A stretch of DNA of 64,000 bases, taken from the NCBI GenBank assembly GCA_028283825.1, contig JAPWJW010000002.1:558001-622000 (forward strand), in the 5' to 3' direction. The first letter of the stretch is position 1. Each line of letters starts with the position of its first letter. Under the pieces are notes generated by a model, which worked only from the letters and a program-made list of their open reading frames with translations, made no database searches and was not told where the DNA came from. A program made the position numbers and the translations under genes. The stretch comes from Azospirillaceae bacterium (lineage in GTDB: Bacteria > Pseudomonadota > Alphaproteobacteria > Azospirillales > Azospirillaceae). Below, piece after piece: positions 17,707 to 27,085 of this stretch.

Positions 17707-19755
17707 TCAATGCTTGGGCGGCTGCACCGCCAGGTAGACGGTGCTCCACAGCTGGGCGGCGTTGGACTCATCGGCATCGCCGCCGCCGGCGCCGAAGGGG
17801 GCCACCACATAGTGCCCGTCGCGGAAGTCCCAGGACCACAGTTCGGAGCTTTGCACGCCCTTGGCGGCGTCGATCACCTGCCATAGGGCCGTCTGCATCC
17901 GAGTCAGCTTGGCCCTGGTTCCGGCCGGCAGGTCGGTTCGGGTGAGCTGCCGGGCCAGGCCGGCGGCGGTCAGCGCCTGCTGCCAGGACCAGACCACCGT
18001 GCCGTGATAGGCGGTACGCGGGAACAGGTCCTGCACCGCTGCCGGAGCGTAGGCCGGGTTGGCCACCACCATGCCGATGCCGGTCATCAGGCCGGCCGGG
18101 AAGGGGCGGTCGGCGGCATCCATGGCGGCGTCCAGCGCCTGGGCTGTGGGGCGGCTGAACAGCAGGTCGAACCCCTCATCGGAATTCAGCACCGGGATGG
18201 GCTTGCCCGCCGCGTCCAGCGACAGGGCGTGGAAACGCACCGGCGCCAGAGGCAGGGCGGCCAGGGCGGCATCGGCCGGCACGCCCACCTTGGCGGCGTA
18301 GGCGGCGACGGCCATGCGCGCCGCGTTCGGGGTCACCGTCACCTCAAACAGGGCGGGGGCCTTGGCCCGCCAGACCTTGGCCAGGGTGGCGGCCTTGGCG
18401 AGATCCGTGCGGGCCGCGCCGTCCAGCCACGGGTCCAGCAGCTTGGCGGCCAGCAGGGCGTCCACCGCCTCCAGTGCCGCCGGCACCAGGATGGCGTTGA
18501 CGTCATAGGGATAGACGCCGCCGCCCAGGCCGTCGTTGCTGTCGCGCCACTCACCCACCGGCACGCCCGGCTTCAGCCGTATCAGGGTGTGGGCGCCGGG
18601 CGCGGCGGCGAAGGGTTCTGCCTGGGCCACCACCCGGCGCAGGTTGCGCACCAGGGCGGCACCCGCCGCCTCCGCATCCTGTCCAGCCGTTTGGCGCCCA
18701 TCCGGGGCGGCCAGGAAGGCGGCGGCCGTGGCCCGGCCGCGCGCGTCGTCCACCAGCCAGGCCCGCGCCACCGGCGCCAGCAGGAAATCGCTGTCCACCA
18801 TCTTGTAGTCATAGACCGGCGCGTCGGATTTGGTGCCGTCGGTCTTCAGATGGTCCAGGATGGCGAATTCGCCGATATCCTCCTCATGCGCCACCTGTCC
18901 ATCCGGCGACAGGCGGGCCAGGACGGAGCCCAGGCCCGCCTGCACCGCGTCCGGCTGCAAGGCCGGCATCAGCAGCATGACGGACATCAGGGTGTCGCGC
19001 CCGAAATAGGTGTGAAAACGCCAGGACCCGGCCAGCAGCTTTTCGCGATAGCTGAGGAAGGTCAGGGCGTCGCGCGCGGCCGGCTGGTCCGCTGCCTGGG
19101 CGTTCAACAGATGGTCGCCGGCCAGCGGGGTCAGCGGCGTCTCCCCCGTCAGCGCCGTGACGCGCAGGCCGATGGTACCGCCGGCGCCGGCCTTCAGGCC
19201 AGCGTCCGTCAACTGGCCGTGCGTCACCGTCACCGTCAGGCGATAGCCGGGCGCACCGTCCAGGCGGTCGCGGGCCCAGTCCAGCGTGTCGCCGGTGCGG
19301 GTGGACTGAACCTGAACCTGGGCCGGCAGGGTGTGCAGCCCCTCATAATCGCGCAACACCCGGGTGCTGGACAGCACGCCCTGGCGGGGCACGGCGCTGT
19401 CCGCCTTCAGCGTGGCCTCGAACACGATGCCGCGCATCGGGCGGCCCTGGCCGTCGGTGGCGGTCACCGGCCGGGGTGCACCGTCCAGGGCCCAGGTGGC
19501 AGTGTCGGCGGTGTCCAGCCACAGGCCCACGCTGCTGTTGCCGGCGGGGAAGGCCACCAGGATGCGGGCGTCCCGGCCGGAGCGCAGCAGCAGGTGGGCC
19601 GCCACATTGCCATCACGGGTGAAGCTGTTGAGGTTGCGCCCCTCCGTCAGGCTGTACGACAGCGCCGGGGCGGTGTCGGCGACGGCCGGCATCGGCGCCC
19701 AGGCCAGCGTCAGGGCCAGGACGGAACTGGAGAGCAGGTGGGAAAGGCGTGGCAT
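17707..19755 (-). CDS. Periplasmic six-hairpin glycosidase-like protein
   Basis: 682 residues from the ATG at 19755, which begins a clear signal peptide (LLSSSVLALTLAWAPMPAVA). The N-terminal ~220 residues look like a beta-sandwich. The remainder resembles the (alpha/alpha)6 catalytic domain of amylo-alpha-1,6-glucosidase/GH15-like enzymes: FHTYFGRDTLMSVMLLMP (~270), HEEDIGEFAILDHL and YDYKMVDSDFLL (~310-345), EWRDSNDGLGGGVYPYDVNAIL (~430). The acidic residues in these segments are candidate catalysts. It is exported, lies 38 bp after the halogenase-like gene on the same strand and is followed by the convergent DUF3299 gene. With the TonB receptor upstream it suggests oligosaccharide breakdown in the periplasm. 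The substrate is unknown. Confidence 0.65.
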   Translation of the reverse strand: MPRLSHLLSSSVLALTLAWAPMPAVADTAPALSYSLTEGRNLNSFTRDGNVAAHLLLRSGRDARILVAFPAGNSSVGLWLDTADTATWALDGAPRPVTATDGQGRPMRGIVFEATLKADSAVPRQGVLSSTRVLRDYEGLHTLPAQVQVQSTRTGDTLDWARDRLDGAPGYRLTVTVTHGQLTDAGLKAGAGGTIGLRVTALTGETPLTPLAGDHLLNAQAADQPAARDALTFLSYREKLLAGSWRFHTYFGRDTLMSVMLLMPALQPDAVQAGLGSVLARLSPDGQVAHEEDIGEFAILDHLKTDGTKSDAPVYDYKMVDSDFLLAPVARAWLVDDARGRATAAAFLAAPDGRQTAGQDAEAAGAALVRNLRRVVAQAEPFAAAPGAHTLIRLKPGVPVGEWRDSNDGLGGGVYPYDVNAILVPAALEAVDALLAAKLLDPWLDGAARTDLAKAATLAKVWRAKAPALFEVTVTPNAARMAVAAYAAKVGVPADAALAALPLAPVRFHALSLDAAGKPIPVLNSDEGFDLLFSRPTAQALDAAMDAADRPFPAGLMTGIGMVVANPAYAPAAVQDLFPRTAYHGTVVWSWQQALTAAGLARQLTRTDLPAGTRAKLTRMQTALWQVIDAAKGVQSSELWSWDFRDGHYVVAPFGAGGGDADESNAAQLWSTVYLAVQPPKH

Positions 19756-19793
19756 CGGCGGGTCCTGTGGGGAAAGTCGGAAAGGGCTTGAGG

Positions 19794-21299
19794 TCACGCC
19801 GGTCCCATCATGCGGCGGATGTAATCCTCGTGCGTGGGCAAGGTGGCGGCGGCCTTGGCCATCTGTTCGCGCAGGCGCTTCAGATAGGTCAGGTTCTCCG
19901 CCGCCGGCACGGTGTCCAGCAGCGGGTTGTAGTCGGTGGCCCGCAGGCCCTGGCCCATCATCACGGCGAACCAGCTGGCCTCGCGGAACAGTTCATCGGT
20001 GGACAGCACGATACGGCCGGTGCGGGTGAAGTGCCGTTCCTTCCAGGTCAGGCCCTCCGGCACGGCCATGGCCTGGCAATGGCGCCATAGCGGCTCCTCC
20101 CGACCCTGGGTGCGGCTGTAGTGCAGCACCAGCAGATCGCGCACCGCCTCCACGTCGGCGCCATAGACCTGGTTGAACTGGTGGGATGTCTCTTCCGGGC
20201 AGTCGCGGGTGGGGAACAGGGACAGGAGCTTGGCGATGCCGCTCTGGATCAGGTGGATGGAGGTGGACTCCAAGGGCTCCAGGAAGCCGCTGGACAGGCC
20301 GATGGCCACCACGTTCTTGACCCAGGCGCGGGGCCGTCGCCCGGTCTGGAAGCGGATCAGGCGCGGGTCGGCCAGCGGCTTGCCGTCCAGGTTGGCCATC
20401 AGGGCGGCCGCCGCCTCATCCTCGCTGGCGAACGCGCTGCTGTAGACCATGCCGTTGCCAGTGCGGTGCTGCAGCGGGATGCGCCATTGCCAGCCGAAGG
20501 CGTGGGCGGTGGCGCGGGTGTAGGGCAGGGGGGCGGCCACCCGCTCACACGGCACCGCCAGGGCGCGGTCGCAGGGCAGCCAATGGGACCAGTCCTCGAA
20601 CCCGCTTTTCAGGGTGCCGTCGATCAGCAGGGCGCGCAGGCCGGAGCAGTCGATGAACAGGTCGCCTTCCACCATCTCACCCCGGTGGGTGGTAAGGCGG
20701 GTGACGAAGCCGGTTTCCGGATCCTGCTCGATCCGTTCCACCTTGCCTTCGATACGCTTCACCCCGCGCGCTTCTGACCGGCGGCGCAGATGGGCGGCAT
20801 AGAGGCCGGCGTCGAAATGGTAGGCGTAGCCCAGGGGGGCGAATATGGAATTGGGATCGGGGGCGGGCGGCCCGAAGCGGCCCTGCATCGCCGCCAGGGT
20901 GGCCAGGGAATAGTCCTGGTGGCTTTCCGTGGCTCCGTCCAGGCCGGCGCGGATCCAGCGATGGAAGAACATCTGCGCGTCGGCCGGTCCGCCATAGCGG
21001 CCGAAGGGGTGGAAATAGCGGCAGTCGCCGCCGTTCCAGCCGACGAACTCGATGCCCAGCTTGAAGGTGGCGCGGGTCTCGCGCAGGAACTGCCCCTCGT
21101 CCAGGTCGACCAGGCGGTTGAACCAGTGGATGGTGGGGATGGTGGCCTCACCCACGCCGATGATGCCGATCTCATCGGATTCGATCAGCGTCACCTCGAA
21201 CTGCGGCGGGGTGTTCACCTTGGCCAGTGCCGCCGCCGTCATCCAGCCGGCGGTGCCCCCACCCAGGATGACGACCTTCCGGATCCGCCGATCTGACAC
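19794..21299 (-). CDS. Tryptophan halogenase-like flavoprotein
   Basis: 501 residues from the GTG at 21299, chosen because it has GAGGAG nine bases upstream and gives the standard start (M)SDRRIRKVVILGGGTAGW; an ATG at 21335 is possible. The dinucleotide-binding motif GGGTAGW is at ~12-18, the candidate catalytic lysine lies in ATFKLGIEFVGW (~75), and the flavin-dependent halogenase motif WxWxIP is present as WQWRIP (~270). The C-terminal FLEPLESTSIHLIQSGI segment is also diagnostic. It lies directly downstream of a TonB receptor, a common pairing in Caulobacterales and Xanthomonadales sugar-uptake loci. The substrate need not be tryptophan. The real chemistry is not predictable. Confidence 0.9.
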   Translation of the reverse strand: MSDRRIRKVVILGGGTAGWMTAAALAKVNTPPQFEVTLIESDEIGIIGVGEATIPTIHWFNRLVDLDEGQFLRETRATFKLGIEFVGWNGGDCRYFHPFGRYGGPADAQMFFHRWIRAGLDGATESHQDYSLATLAAMQGRFGPPAPDPNSIFAPLGYAYHFDAGLYAAHLRRRSEARGVKRIEGKVERIEQDPETGFVTRLTTHRGEMVEGDLFIDCSGLRALLIDGTLKSGFEDWSHWLPCDRALAVPCERVAAPLPYTRATAHAFGWQWRIPLQHRTGNGMVYSSAFASEDEAAAALMANLDGKPLADPRLIRFQTGRRPRAWVKNVVAIGLSSGFLEPLESTSIHLIQSGIAKLLSLFPTRDCPEETSHQFNQVYGADVEAVRDLLVLHYSRTQGREEPLWRHCQAMAVPEGLTWKERHFTRTGRIVLSTDELFREASWFAVMMGQGLRATDYNPLLDTVPAAENLTYLKRLREQMAKAAATLPTHEDYIRRMMGPA

Positions 21300-21381
21300 G
21301 GGATGACTCTCCTCAAAAAGACGGGCGGCGGACATCGATCCGCCGCCCTCAGGGAGGGAACGGGAAGAAGGAAACGTGGGA

Positions 21382-24312
21382 TCAGAACTTCACGGTCAGG
21401 GACACCATGGCGTTGGTGCCGACGATGCCGCGGCCGTAGAAATAGCCGTTGACGATTTCCTGGGTGAAGCCCTGGCGGGGGTTGCCCTCCGTCAGGCCCA
21501 ACTCGTTGGTCACGTTGTCGACACTGACGTTCAGGGTGGTCGCCTGCGTCACGTTGTAGATGGCACCGATGCTGAGCACGCCGTAGCCGGGCAGTTCCAC
21601 CTGGTTGCCGTTGTCGGCGAAGATGCGGCCGACATACTTGTAGCGCAGGTAGATCTGGCCCTTGTTGTCGGGCAGGTCGTATTCCGGCGTGATGGCGTAC
21701 AAAAGCTTCGGCGTGCGGCCCGGGATCTTGCCGTCATAGAAGGCGGCCACCTGCGGCGCGATGTTGGTGCCGTTGACGTCGGTGTAGCCGACCTTGACGT
21801 TGCTGAACTTCGGATCCTGGTAGGTCGCCTGGGCATGGATGGCGAAGGCCCGCAGCGGCTCGTACGTCGGGCGGTAGAACAGGTCGACGTCGACGCCGTT
21901 GGTCTGGGAATCGGCGAAGAAGGCCTGGTTCAGGTTGGGGTTGTCGACGTCGACGCCGCCGCCCCAGTTCTGGTTGTTGAACTCCGTCCGGAAGCCGCGG
22001 ATGGTGCCCGTCAGGCCATAGTCGGAATATGTCACGCCCGCCTCATACAGGGTCAGGGCGGTGGCGACGGCGTTGGTGCCCTGGGTCTGGTAGGCGTGGG
22101 CGTAGCGGCCGTAGACCGACAGGTTCTGGGCGATGGTGTAGTTGACGCCGGCGGTGACGTTCACCGGCGATTCATGGCCCGAGGTGTAGCTGTAGGTGCC
22201 GTTGAAGGCGTTGGGGTTGGTCTGCACGATGCCGCCGACGCCGGCCGGGATGGCCAGGGCCGAGCTGTTGCCCGCCACCGCGTCGGTATCCTCGCGCTCA
22301 TACCGCACGCCGAAGTCGACGTGCAGATCCTGGTTCCAGGTGAACTCATTGTTCACATAGACGGATTTTGAGGTCTGGTGCGTGGCGCTGATGCCCTGGC
22401 CCCAGTCGCCGTAGGAGATCAGGCCGTTGTTGCTGATGGATCCCAGCACGCCGCCGGCGCTGTTCAGCGCGACGACGTCGTAGATGTTGGACCCGTTGCT
22501 CACGTCGTTGATGACGGTGGCGACGCCCGACTGGTCGGTGTTGATGTCGGTGGCGTAAATCATGCCGCCCACGGTCAGGCTGTTGGCCCAACTGTCGCCC
22601 GACGTTTCCCACTTGGCGCCGAAATCGCTGCCCCAGTCGCGCAGCTTGACCAGCTGGCGGTTCAGCACCGTCTGCTGCAGCAGGCCGTTGCCGTTCAGCG
22701 CGTTCAGGGCCGCCGTGTTGGACGCGGCGGTGATCTGGCCGGTGGTCAGGTTGCGGATGCCGAACTGCGCCGTGGTGGGGTAGGCCGCCAGGCCGGACTG
22801 CAGCAGGCTGTAGATGGGCGAGACGCTGCTGGGCGTCAGGTAATCGACCGCCGAGGCCAGGCCGCCGTTGCCGGTGCCGCTGCCGGCGAACACGCCGTTG
22901 AAGTTCCAGTCCGTCTCGGTGTACCGGCCCCGGAAGAACACGGACAGGCCGTTGTCGAACTCCCGCTCCCCATCCACGCGGAACTGGTGGCCCTTGGCGT
23001 GGATGCCTTCCTGCATGCTGAAATTGCGGAAGCACTGGCCGTTGGCGTAGCAGGAGTCCGGCACCGAGATGTTGGCGAAACCCTTGCCGATGATGTTGCC
23101 GTACTGGCTGTCCAGGCCGGCCACACTGGAAATCTGGCCGTTGCTGTAGGCGTAGGGCTGGTCGGCGTAGTAGGGGTCGTGCTCGTCCCAATCCTTGACG
23201 GTGAAGCGGATCCAGCCGTCTTCGAACTTGTGCTCCAGCTGCGCCTTGATGTGATAGGTGTCGTAGCGGAACGGGGAATCGCGCACGCCCGGCGTGCTGT
23301 CGTAATAGCCGGAAATGGCGAAGGCGGTGTCCTTCAGGCCCGGGATGGGCGAGGAAAACCACAGATCGCCGCGCCGGTCGCCATAGGTGGTGCCGGTCAT
23401 GCGGGCGATGCCGCCGGCCTCATCGAAGTTCAGCTTGCGCGAGATGAAGTTGATGGAGGCGCCGGCCGCGTTGGGCGTCAGGATGCCCGAGCTGCCGCCC
23501 TGCAACGCCTCCACCCGCTCGATCGAGATGTCGTTCTGGAACACCTCGTCATCGTTCAGGCCGCCATAGATGCCGGGCATGCCGTCCTCGATCAGGCGGA
23601 CGAACTGCTGGCTGCCGCCGGGCAGGCCGCGGACCGAGTAGTTGTTGGACACGGGGCCGGCGGTGGCCTCCACGAAGATGCCGGGAATGGTTTCCAGCAC
23701 CTCGGCCGTGCTGCGCGCCGCCTTCTGGTCCAGGTCGCCCTCGTTCACCGCCGTGATGGCGACGGAGGCGTTCAGCAGGTTGCGCTTGGATCGCAGGCCG
23801 GTGACGATGATTTCCTGAAGGTCGGGGGCGCCGGCCACGGCGGTGTCGATGGTGTCCGCCTGCGCCACCTGGGGCTGGGCCACCACGGCGCCGGCCGCCG
23901 CCGCGTTGCGCACAGCCGGGGCCGCATCGGCGCTGCTGGCAGACTTGCGGCTGACCACCACGGCGCCCGAGGGGTCGCGGTGGACGGTCAGGCCGGTGTT
24001 GGCCAGGATGCTGTCCAGTGCCTGCTGTGCCGACAAGTGGCCTTGCGCGCCCTGGGTGCTGAGGCCGGCGACATCGTCGGCGCGGTAAATCAGCTGCGAT
24101 CCCGTCTGGCGGATATAGCTTTCCAGCGCCGTGCGCAGGTCGCCGGCCGGAATGTTGATCGCGGTCTCGGTCGCCGTATCGGCGGCGGCCACAGTGATCG
24201 TTGGCGCGGTGGGGGACTGGGTGATGGATTCGGCGGCATGCGTCAAGGCGGGCCAGCAGACCGTCGTCATCAGGGCGGCCGAAACGGCACGCCGGATATT
24301 CGGATTTGGCAC
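21382..24312 (-). CDS. TonB-dependent receptor with N-terminal STN signalling domain
   Basis: 976 residues from a GTG at 24312 with AGGGAGA five bases upstream. After a signal peptide comes a secretin/TonB short N-terminal domain (~50-125: INIPAGDLRTALESYIRQTGSQLIYRADDV), the part that talks to an anti-sigma factor. A plug domain follows (LNASVAITAVNEGDLDQKAARSTAEVLETIPGIFVEATAG, ~180-330), then a beta-barrel ending in the expected aromatic C-terminus (VSLTVKF). FecR and an ECF sigma gene lie immediately upstream on the same strand, so this is a transducing receptor: ligand binding outside would induce its own operon. Downstream halogenase and glycosidase genes point to a glycan or glycoside ligand rather than iron, but this is inference. 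Confidence 0.9.
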   Translation of the reverse strand: MPNPNIRRAVSAALMTTVCWPALTHAAESITQSPTAPTITVAAADTATETAINIPAGDLRTALESYIRQTGSQLIYRADDVAGLSTQGAQGHLSAQQALDSILANTGLTVHRDPSGAVVVSRKSASSADAAPAVRNAAAAGAVVAQPQVAQADTIDTAVAGAPDLQEIIVTGLRSKRNLLNASVAITAVNEGDLDQKAARSTAEVLETIPGIFVEATAGPVSNNYSVRGLPGGSQQFVRLIEDGMPGIYGGLNDDEVFQNDISIERVEALQGGSSGILTPNAAGASINFISRKLNFDEAGGIARMTGTTYGDRRGDLWFSSPIPGLKDTAFAISGYYDSTPGVRDSPFRYDTYHIKAQLEHKFEDGWIRFTVKDWDEHDPYYADQPYAYSNGQISSVAGLDSQYGNIIGKGFANISVPDSCYANGQCFRNFSMQEGIHAKGHQFRVDGEREFDNGLSVFFRGRYTETDWNFNGVFAGSGTGNGGLASAVDYLTPSSVSPIYSLLQSGLAAYPTTAQFGIRNLTTGQITAASNTAALNALNGNGLLQQTVLNRQLVKLRDWGSDFGAKWETSGDSWANSLTVGGMIYATDINTDQSGVATVINDVSNGSNIYDVVALNSAGGVLGSISNNGLISYGDWGQGISATHQTSKSVYVNNEFTWNQDLHVDFGVRYEREDTDAVAGNSSALAIPAGVGGIVQTNPNAFNGTYSYTSGHESPVNVTAGVNYTIAQNLSVYGRYAHAYQTQGTNAVATALTLYEAGVTYSDYGLTGTIRGFRTEFNNQNWGGGVDVDNPNLNQAFFADSQTNGVDVDLFYRPTYEPLRAFAIHAQATYQDPKFSNVKVGYTDVNGTNIAPQVAAFYDGKIPGRTPKLLYAITPEYDLPDNKGQIYLRYKYVGRIFADNGNQVELPGYGVLSIGAIYNVTQATTLNVSVDNVTNELGLTEGNPRQGFTQEIVNGYFYGRGIVGTNAMVSLTVKF

Positions 24313-24379
24313 GATTCTCCCTAACTTCTTAAGTTATTGTATTTTGTAATGACGAAGGGCGCCGCCGGATCCCCTATCC

Positions 24380-25336
24380 TCAATTTGAAATTTTTATTTC
24401 CCACCCGTCGTCGTTTACCTTCAGCCCGAAACCGCTGTGCAGCAGCCGGGCGAAGGCGTCGACATTGGTGGCCTCGAAACTGCCGCCGATGCGGATGTCG
24501 CCCAGGGGGCCATCCACCGGCACCACCAGCTGCTTGCGGTTATAGCGGTTGAACTCCGCCGCCACCTCACGCAGTGGCCGGTCGGTGAAGACCAGCGCGC
24601 CCCGGCGCCAGCCCAGCGCGTCGCGCACCTGTTCCTCGCTGCGGTTGCTTTTGCGGATGGCTTTGGGCTGGGCCACGGCCGAGCCCAGCTGGGTCACCAG
24701 CGTGGGCGGCACGTCGTTGGGATGGGCCATGTCCTCCACCAGGACGGCGCCCTCCGCCACCACCACCTCCAGCCTGTCGCCATCGCGCCGCACGGAGAAC
24801 TTGGTGCCGACATCGACGATGCGCAGGTCGCCGGCGATCACCACGAAGGGGTGCTTGTCGTCGTGCACGACCTCAAAGAACGCCTCACCCTTGTCCAGCC
24901 GCACTTCACGTGTCGTCTGGTCGACGGAGGCGCGCAGACGGGTGTTGGTGTTCAACTCGATCTGCGAGCCGTCCTGCAAATGCGCGGTATAGCGGTCGCC
25001 GACGCCGGTGCTGAACTTCTGGCCCCCGGCGAAGGGCCAATCCCAGTCCACCAGCGGCACCACGGCCACCAGGGCCACCGCCGCGGCCGTCGCCATCAGG
25101 GGCGCCCAGCGGCGCCAGGGCGCGCGCGGCGTGGATGGGCGTGCCGGAACCGGGGCGGTGCCCAGCCGGTCGGCATGCCGCCAGGCGGCCTCCAGCCGCA
25201 AATAGGTGACGCGATGGCGGGTGGAGGTGGCGATCCAGGCGTCGAAGCCGGCCGTGGCCGCCGCGTCCAGGGGGCCGGCATCCTGGCGGGCCAGCCAGCG
25301 GGCCGCCTGTTCCTCGATGGGGTCATGCTCGGTCAT
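24380..25336 (-). CDS. FecR-type anti-sigma regulator
   Basis: 318 residues. The cytoplasmic N-terminal DUF4880-like domain (IEEQAARWLARQDAGPLDAAATAGFDAWIATSTRHRVTY) captures the sigma factor. One membrane helix follows at ~80-100 (LMATAAAVALVAVVPLVDW), then the FecR domain (FSTGVGDRYTAHLQDGSQIELNTNTRLR; LDKGEAFFEVVHDDKHPFVV; VVVAEGAVLVE) and a C-terminal STN-like/DUF4974 domain. The start overlaps the sigma gene stop by four bases (ATGA). It transmits the signal from the receptor's STN domain to the ECF sigma factor. Confidence 0.92.
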   Translation of the reverse strand: MTEHDPIEEQAARWLARQDAGPLDAAATAGFDAWIATSTRHRVTYLRLEAAWRHADRLGTAPVPARPSTPRAPWRRWAPLMATAAAVALVAVVPLVDWDWPFAGGQKFSTGVGDRYTAHLQDGSQIELNTNTRLRASVDQTTREVRLDKGEAFFEVVHDDKHPFVVIAGDLRIVDVGTKFSVRRDGDRLEVVVAEGAVLVEDMAHPNDVPPTLVTQLGSAVAQPKAIRKSNRSEEQVRDALGWRRGALVFTDRPLREVAAEFNRYNRKQLVVPVDGPLGDIRIGGSFEATNVDAFARLLHSGFGLKVNDDGWEIKISN

Positions 25337-25938
25337 GAGCGGCCCGCCTTGTGTCCCGCTGGGTGTCCCGCCGGGTGCCCCATGGGCCGGGCCTGCCGGC
25401 CGAAGCGGCTGGCGATGGGTTCGGGAACGATGTCGACCATGGCGTCGGCGATCAGGCGGACGCCCTTCGCCACCTGCTGCTCCACCGTGCTTTCGCTGAT
25501 GCCCATGCGGCGGGCGACATCGCGCTGGGGCAGGCCGTGCACCTTGCGCAGCAGGGTCACCTCGCGGCAGCGCGGCGGCAGGCGGTCGATCGCCGCCTGC
25601 AACAGGCGCAGCGCCTCGCGGCCCACGGCGCTCTGTTCCGGATTGGGGACGGTGTCGGCCACGTCCAGGCCTTCGCTGTCCAGGATGGTTTCGATCGACA
25701 CCACCTGGGCGCGGCGCGCCCGGTCGATCAGCAGGTTGCGCGCGGTCATGAACAGAAAGGGCTTGGTCATGTCAGGGATGGCCACGGTCGCCGCCTCGTA
25801 GACGCGGGTGTAGATTTCCTGGCGCAGATCGGGAATCTCGCTCGCTTCCCGCCATTTGCGGCGCAGGTAACCGGTCAGCGCCGCCTCCAGCGGCAGGACT
25901 TCCTCGACAAACCATAAATCCACCGCGTTTCTGTTCAC
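25333..25938 (-). CDS. FecI-type ECF sigma factor
   Basis: 201 residues. Region 2 spans ~20-85 (LTGYLRRKWREASEIPDLRQEIYTRVYEAA, then FLFMTARNLLIDRARR) and region 4 ~110-170 (AIDRLPPRCREVTLLRKVHGLPQRDVARRMGISESTVEQQVAKGVRLI), the usual FecI layout. The C-terminus carries an unusual tail, GHPAGHPAGHKAG, made by a short in-frame nucleotide repeat (gtgtccc gctggg type). It heads the operon sigma-FecR-receptor-halogenase-glycosidase and is expected to direct its transcription. Confidence 0.9.
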   Translation of the reverse strand: MNRNAVDLWFVEEVLPLEAALTGYLRRKWREASEIPDLRQEIYTRVYEAATVAIPDMTKPFLFMTARNLLIDRARRAQVVSIETILDSEGLDVADTVPNPEQSAVGREALRLLQAAIDRLPPRCREVTLLRKVHGLPQRDVARRMGISESTVEQQVAKGVRLIADAMVDIVPEPIASRFGRQARPMGHPAGHPAGHKAGRS

Positions 25939-26083
25939 CGGACGCCATTCCTCCCTTGGTTTTTCCGCACCCTGAAGGTGCTGTTTCTATAGAGGACGAA
26001 CGGGCGCCAAAAATCCCTGATGGGCAATTCCTAAAAAATGGGTAGGCCCACCTAAAATTCGTTATGAGGGAAGGGTGGGGTGG

Positions 26084-27085
26084 TCAGACCCGGCTGACGG
26101 TGCCATCCGTGCGCGACCGCCAGGCCTGGCAGTCCGGCACCTGCGCCAGGGTGCGGGCGATGGCGTCCGGGGGCATGACGCTGAAGGCGGTGGACAGGCC
26201 ATCGGCCAGGGCGGCGGTGGGCGCCGCCACCGTCAGGCTGGATGACGGGTCGCTGCAACGGCCGGTGGTGGGGTCGAATAGATGGTTGAAGCGGCCGGTG
26301 GCCTCAAACGGGGTGCCGTAGGCGCCGGAGGTGGACAGGGCGCGGTCCACCAGGTCCAGGGTCAGGACCGTCGCGTCCTGCGCGCCCGGCCGCTTCACGC
26401 CGGCGGTCCAGGGGCGGCCGCTGGGGTGCCGACCCATGGCGCGGATTTCCCCCATGTCGACCAGCGCGCGTTCCACCCCCCGGGCGCGCATCAGGGCCAC
26501 CACCCGGTCGGTGACATAGCCCTGGGCGATGCCGTTGAGGGTCAGGGCCATGCCCGGCCGCCGCAGGGTGATGCGGTCCGCCTCCACCGACAGGGCGTCG
26601 TGGCCGACATGGGCCAGGGCACGCGCCAGGACCGCCGGGGGCGGGCCCGCCGGATCGGCGTCAGGCCGGCTGAAATGGTCGGCGTACAGGGTCCACAGCG
26701 GTTGCACCGTCGGGTCGAAGGCACCACCGGTCAGCCGGGTGACGGCCTGGGCCTGGCCCAGCAAGGCCACCATGTCCGACGGCGGATCGGTCAGCGCGCC
26801 CTGCCGATTCAGGCGGTTCAGGGTGCTGTCCGGCCGGTACAGGCTGAAGATGCCCTCCAGCCGTGCCGCCTCCTCCAGGCTGGCGTGGATCAGCGCCTGG
26901 GCCTGGGCGGCATCGGGGTGGTTGATCAGCAGGCGGGCGTCCGCACCCAGCGTCACGCCGGACCAGCCGTGCAGGGTGGGGATGTCGGACGCCGCCGTGG
27001 CCCAGGCCCGGGGCGCCAGCAGCGGCAGGCCGGCGGCCGCGGCCACGATGGTGATGACGCGGCGGCGGGTGGGGTTCGGGCTCAT
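26084..27085 (-). CDS. nosX: NosX, FAD:protein FMN transferase (ApbE family)
   Basis: 333 residues. A twin-arginine-type signal starts the protein (RRRVITIVAAAAGLPLLAPRAWA). The ApbE core shows the GGAFDPTVQPLW segment, the ALTLNGIAQGYVTDRV motif, LVDMGEIRAMG and the C-terminal STSGAYGTPFEATGRFNHLFDPTTG, whose aspartate region binds magnesium. In nos operons NosX attaches FMN covalently to a threonine of NosR in the periplasm, and the NosR here has the matching site. Its start overlaps the nosL stop by four bases, so it is the last gene of the operon. Confidence 0.93.
   Translation of the reverse strand: MSPNPTRRRVITIVAAAAGLPLLAPRAWATAASDIPTLHGWSGVTLGADARLLINHPDAAQAQALIHASLEEAARLEGIFSLYRPDSTLNRLNRQGALTDPPSDMVALLGQAQAVTRLTGGAFDPTVQPLWTLYADHFSRPDADPAGPPPAVLARALAHVGHDALSVEADRITLRRPGMALTLNGIAQGYVTDRVVALMRARGVERALVDMGEIRAMGRHPSGRPWTAGVKRPGAQDATVLTLDLVDRALSTSGAYGTPFEATGRFNHLFDPTTGRCSDPSSSLTVAAPTAALADGLSTAFSVMPPDAIARTLAQVPDCQAWRSRTDGTVSRV

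Noticed and set aside
18004-19791. A ~595-codon plus-strand frame opposite the glycosidase-like gene, and a similar ~648-codon one opposite the TonB receptor (22378-24324)
   Set aside because: Composition is the typical GC-rich shadow (Gly/Ala/Arg/His/Gln-rich), with no domains.
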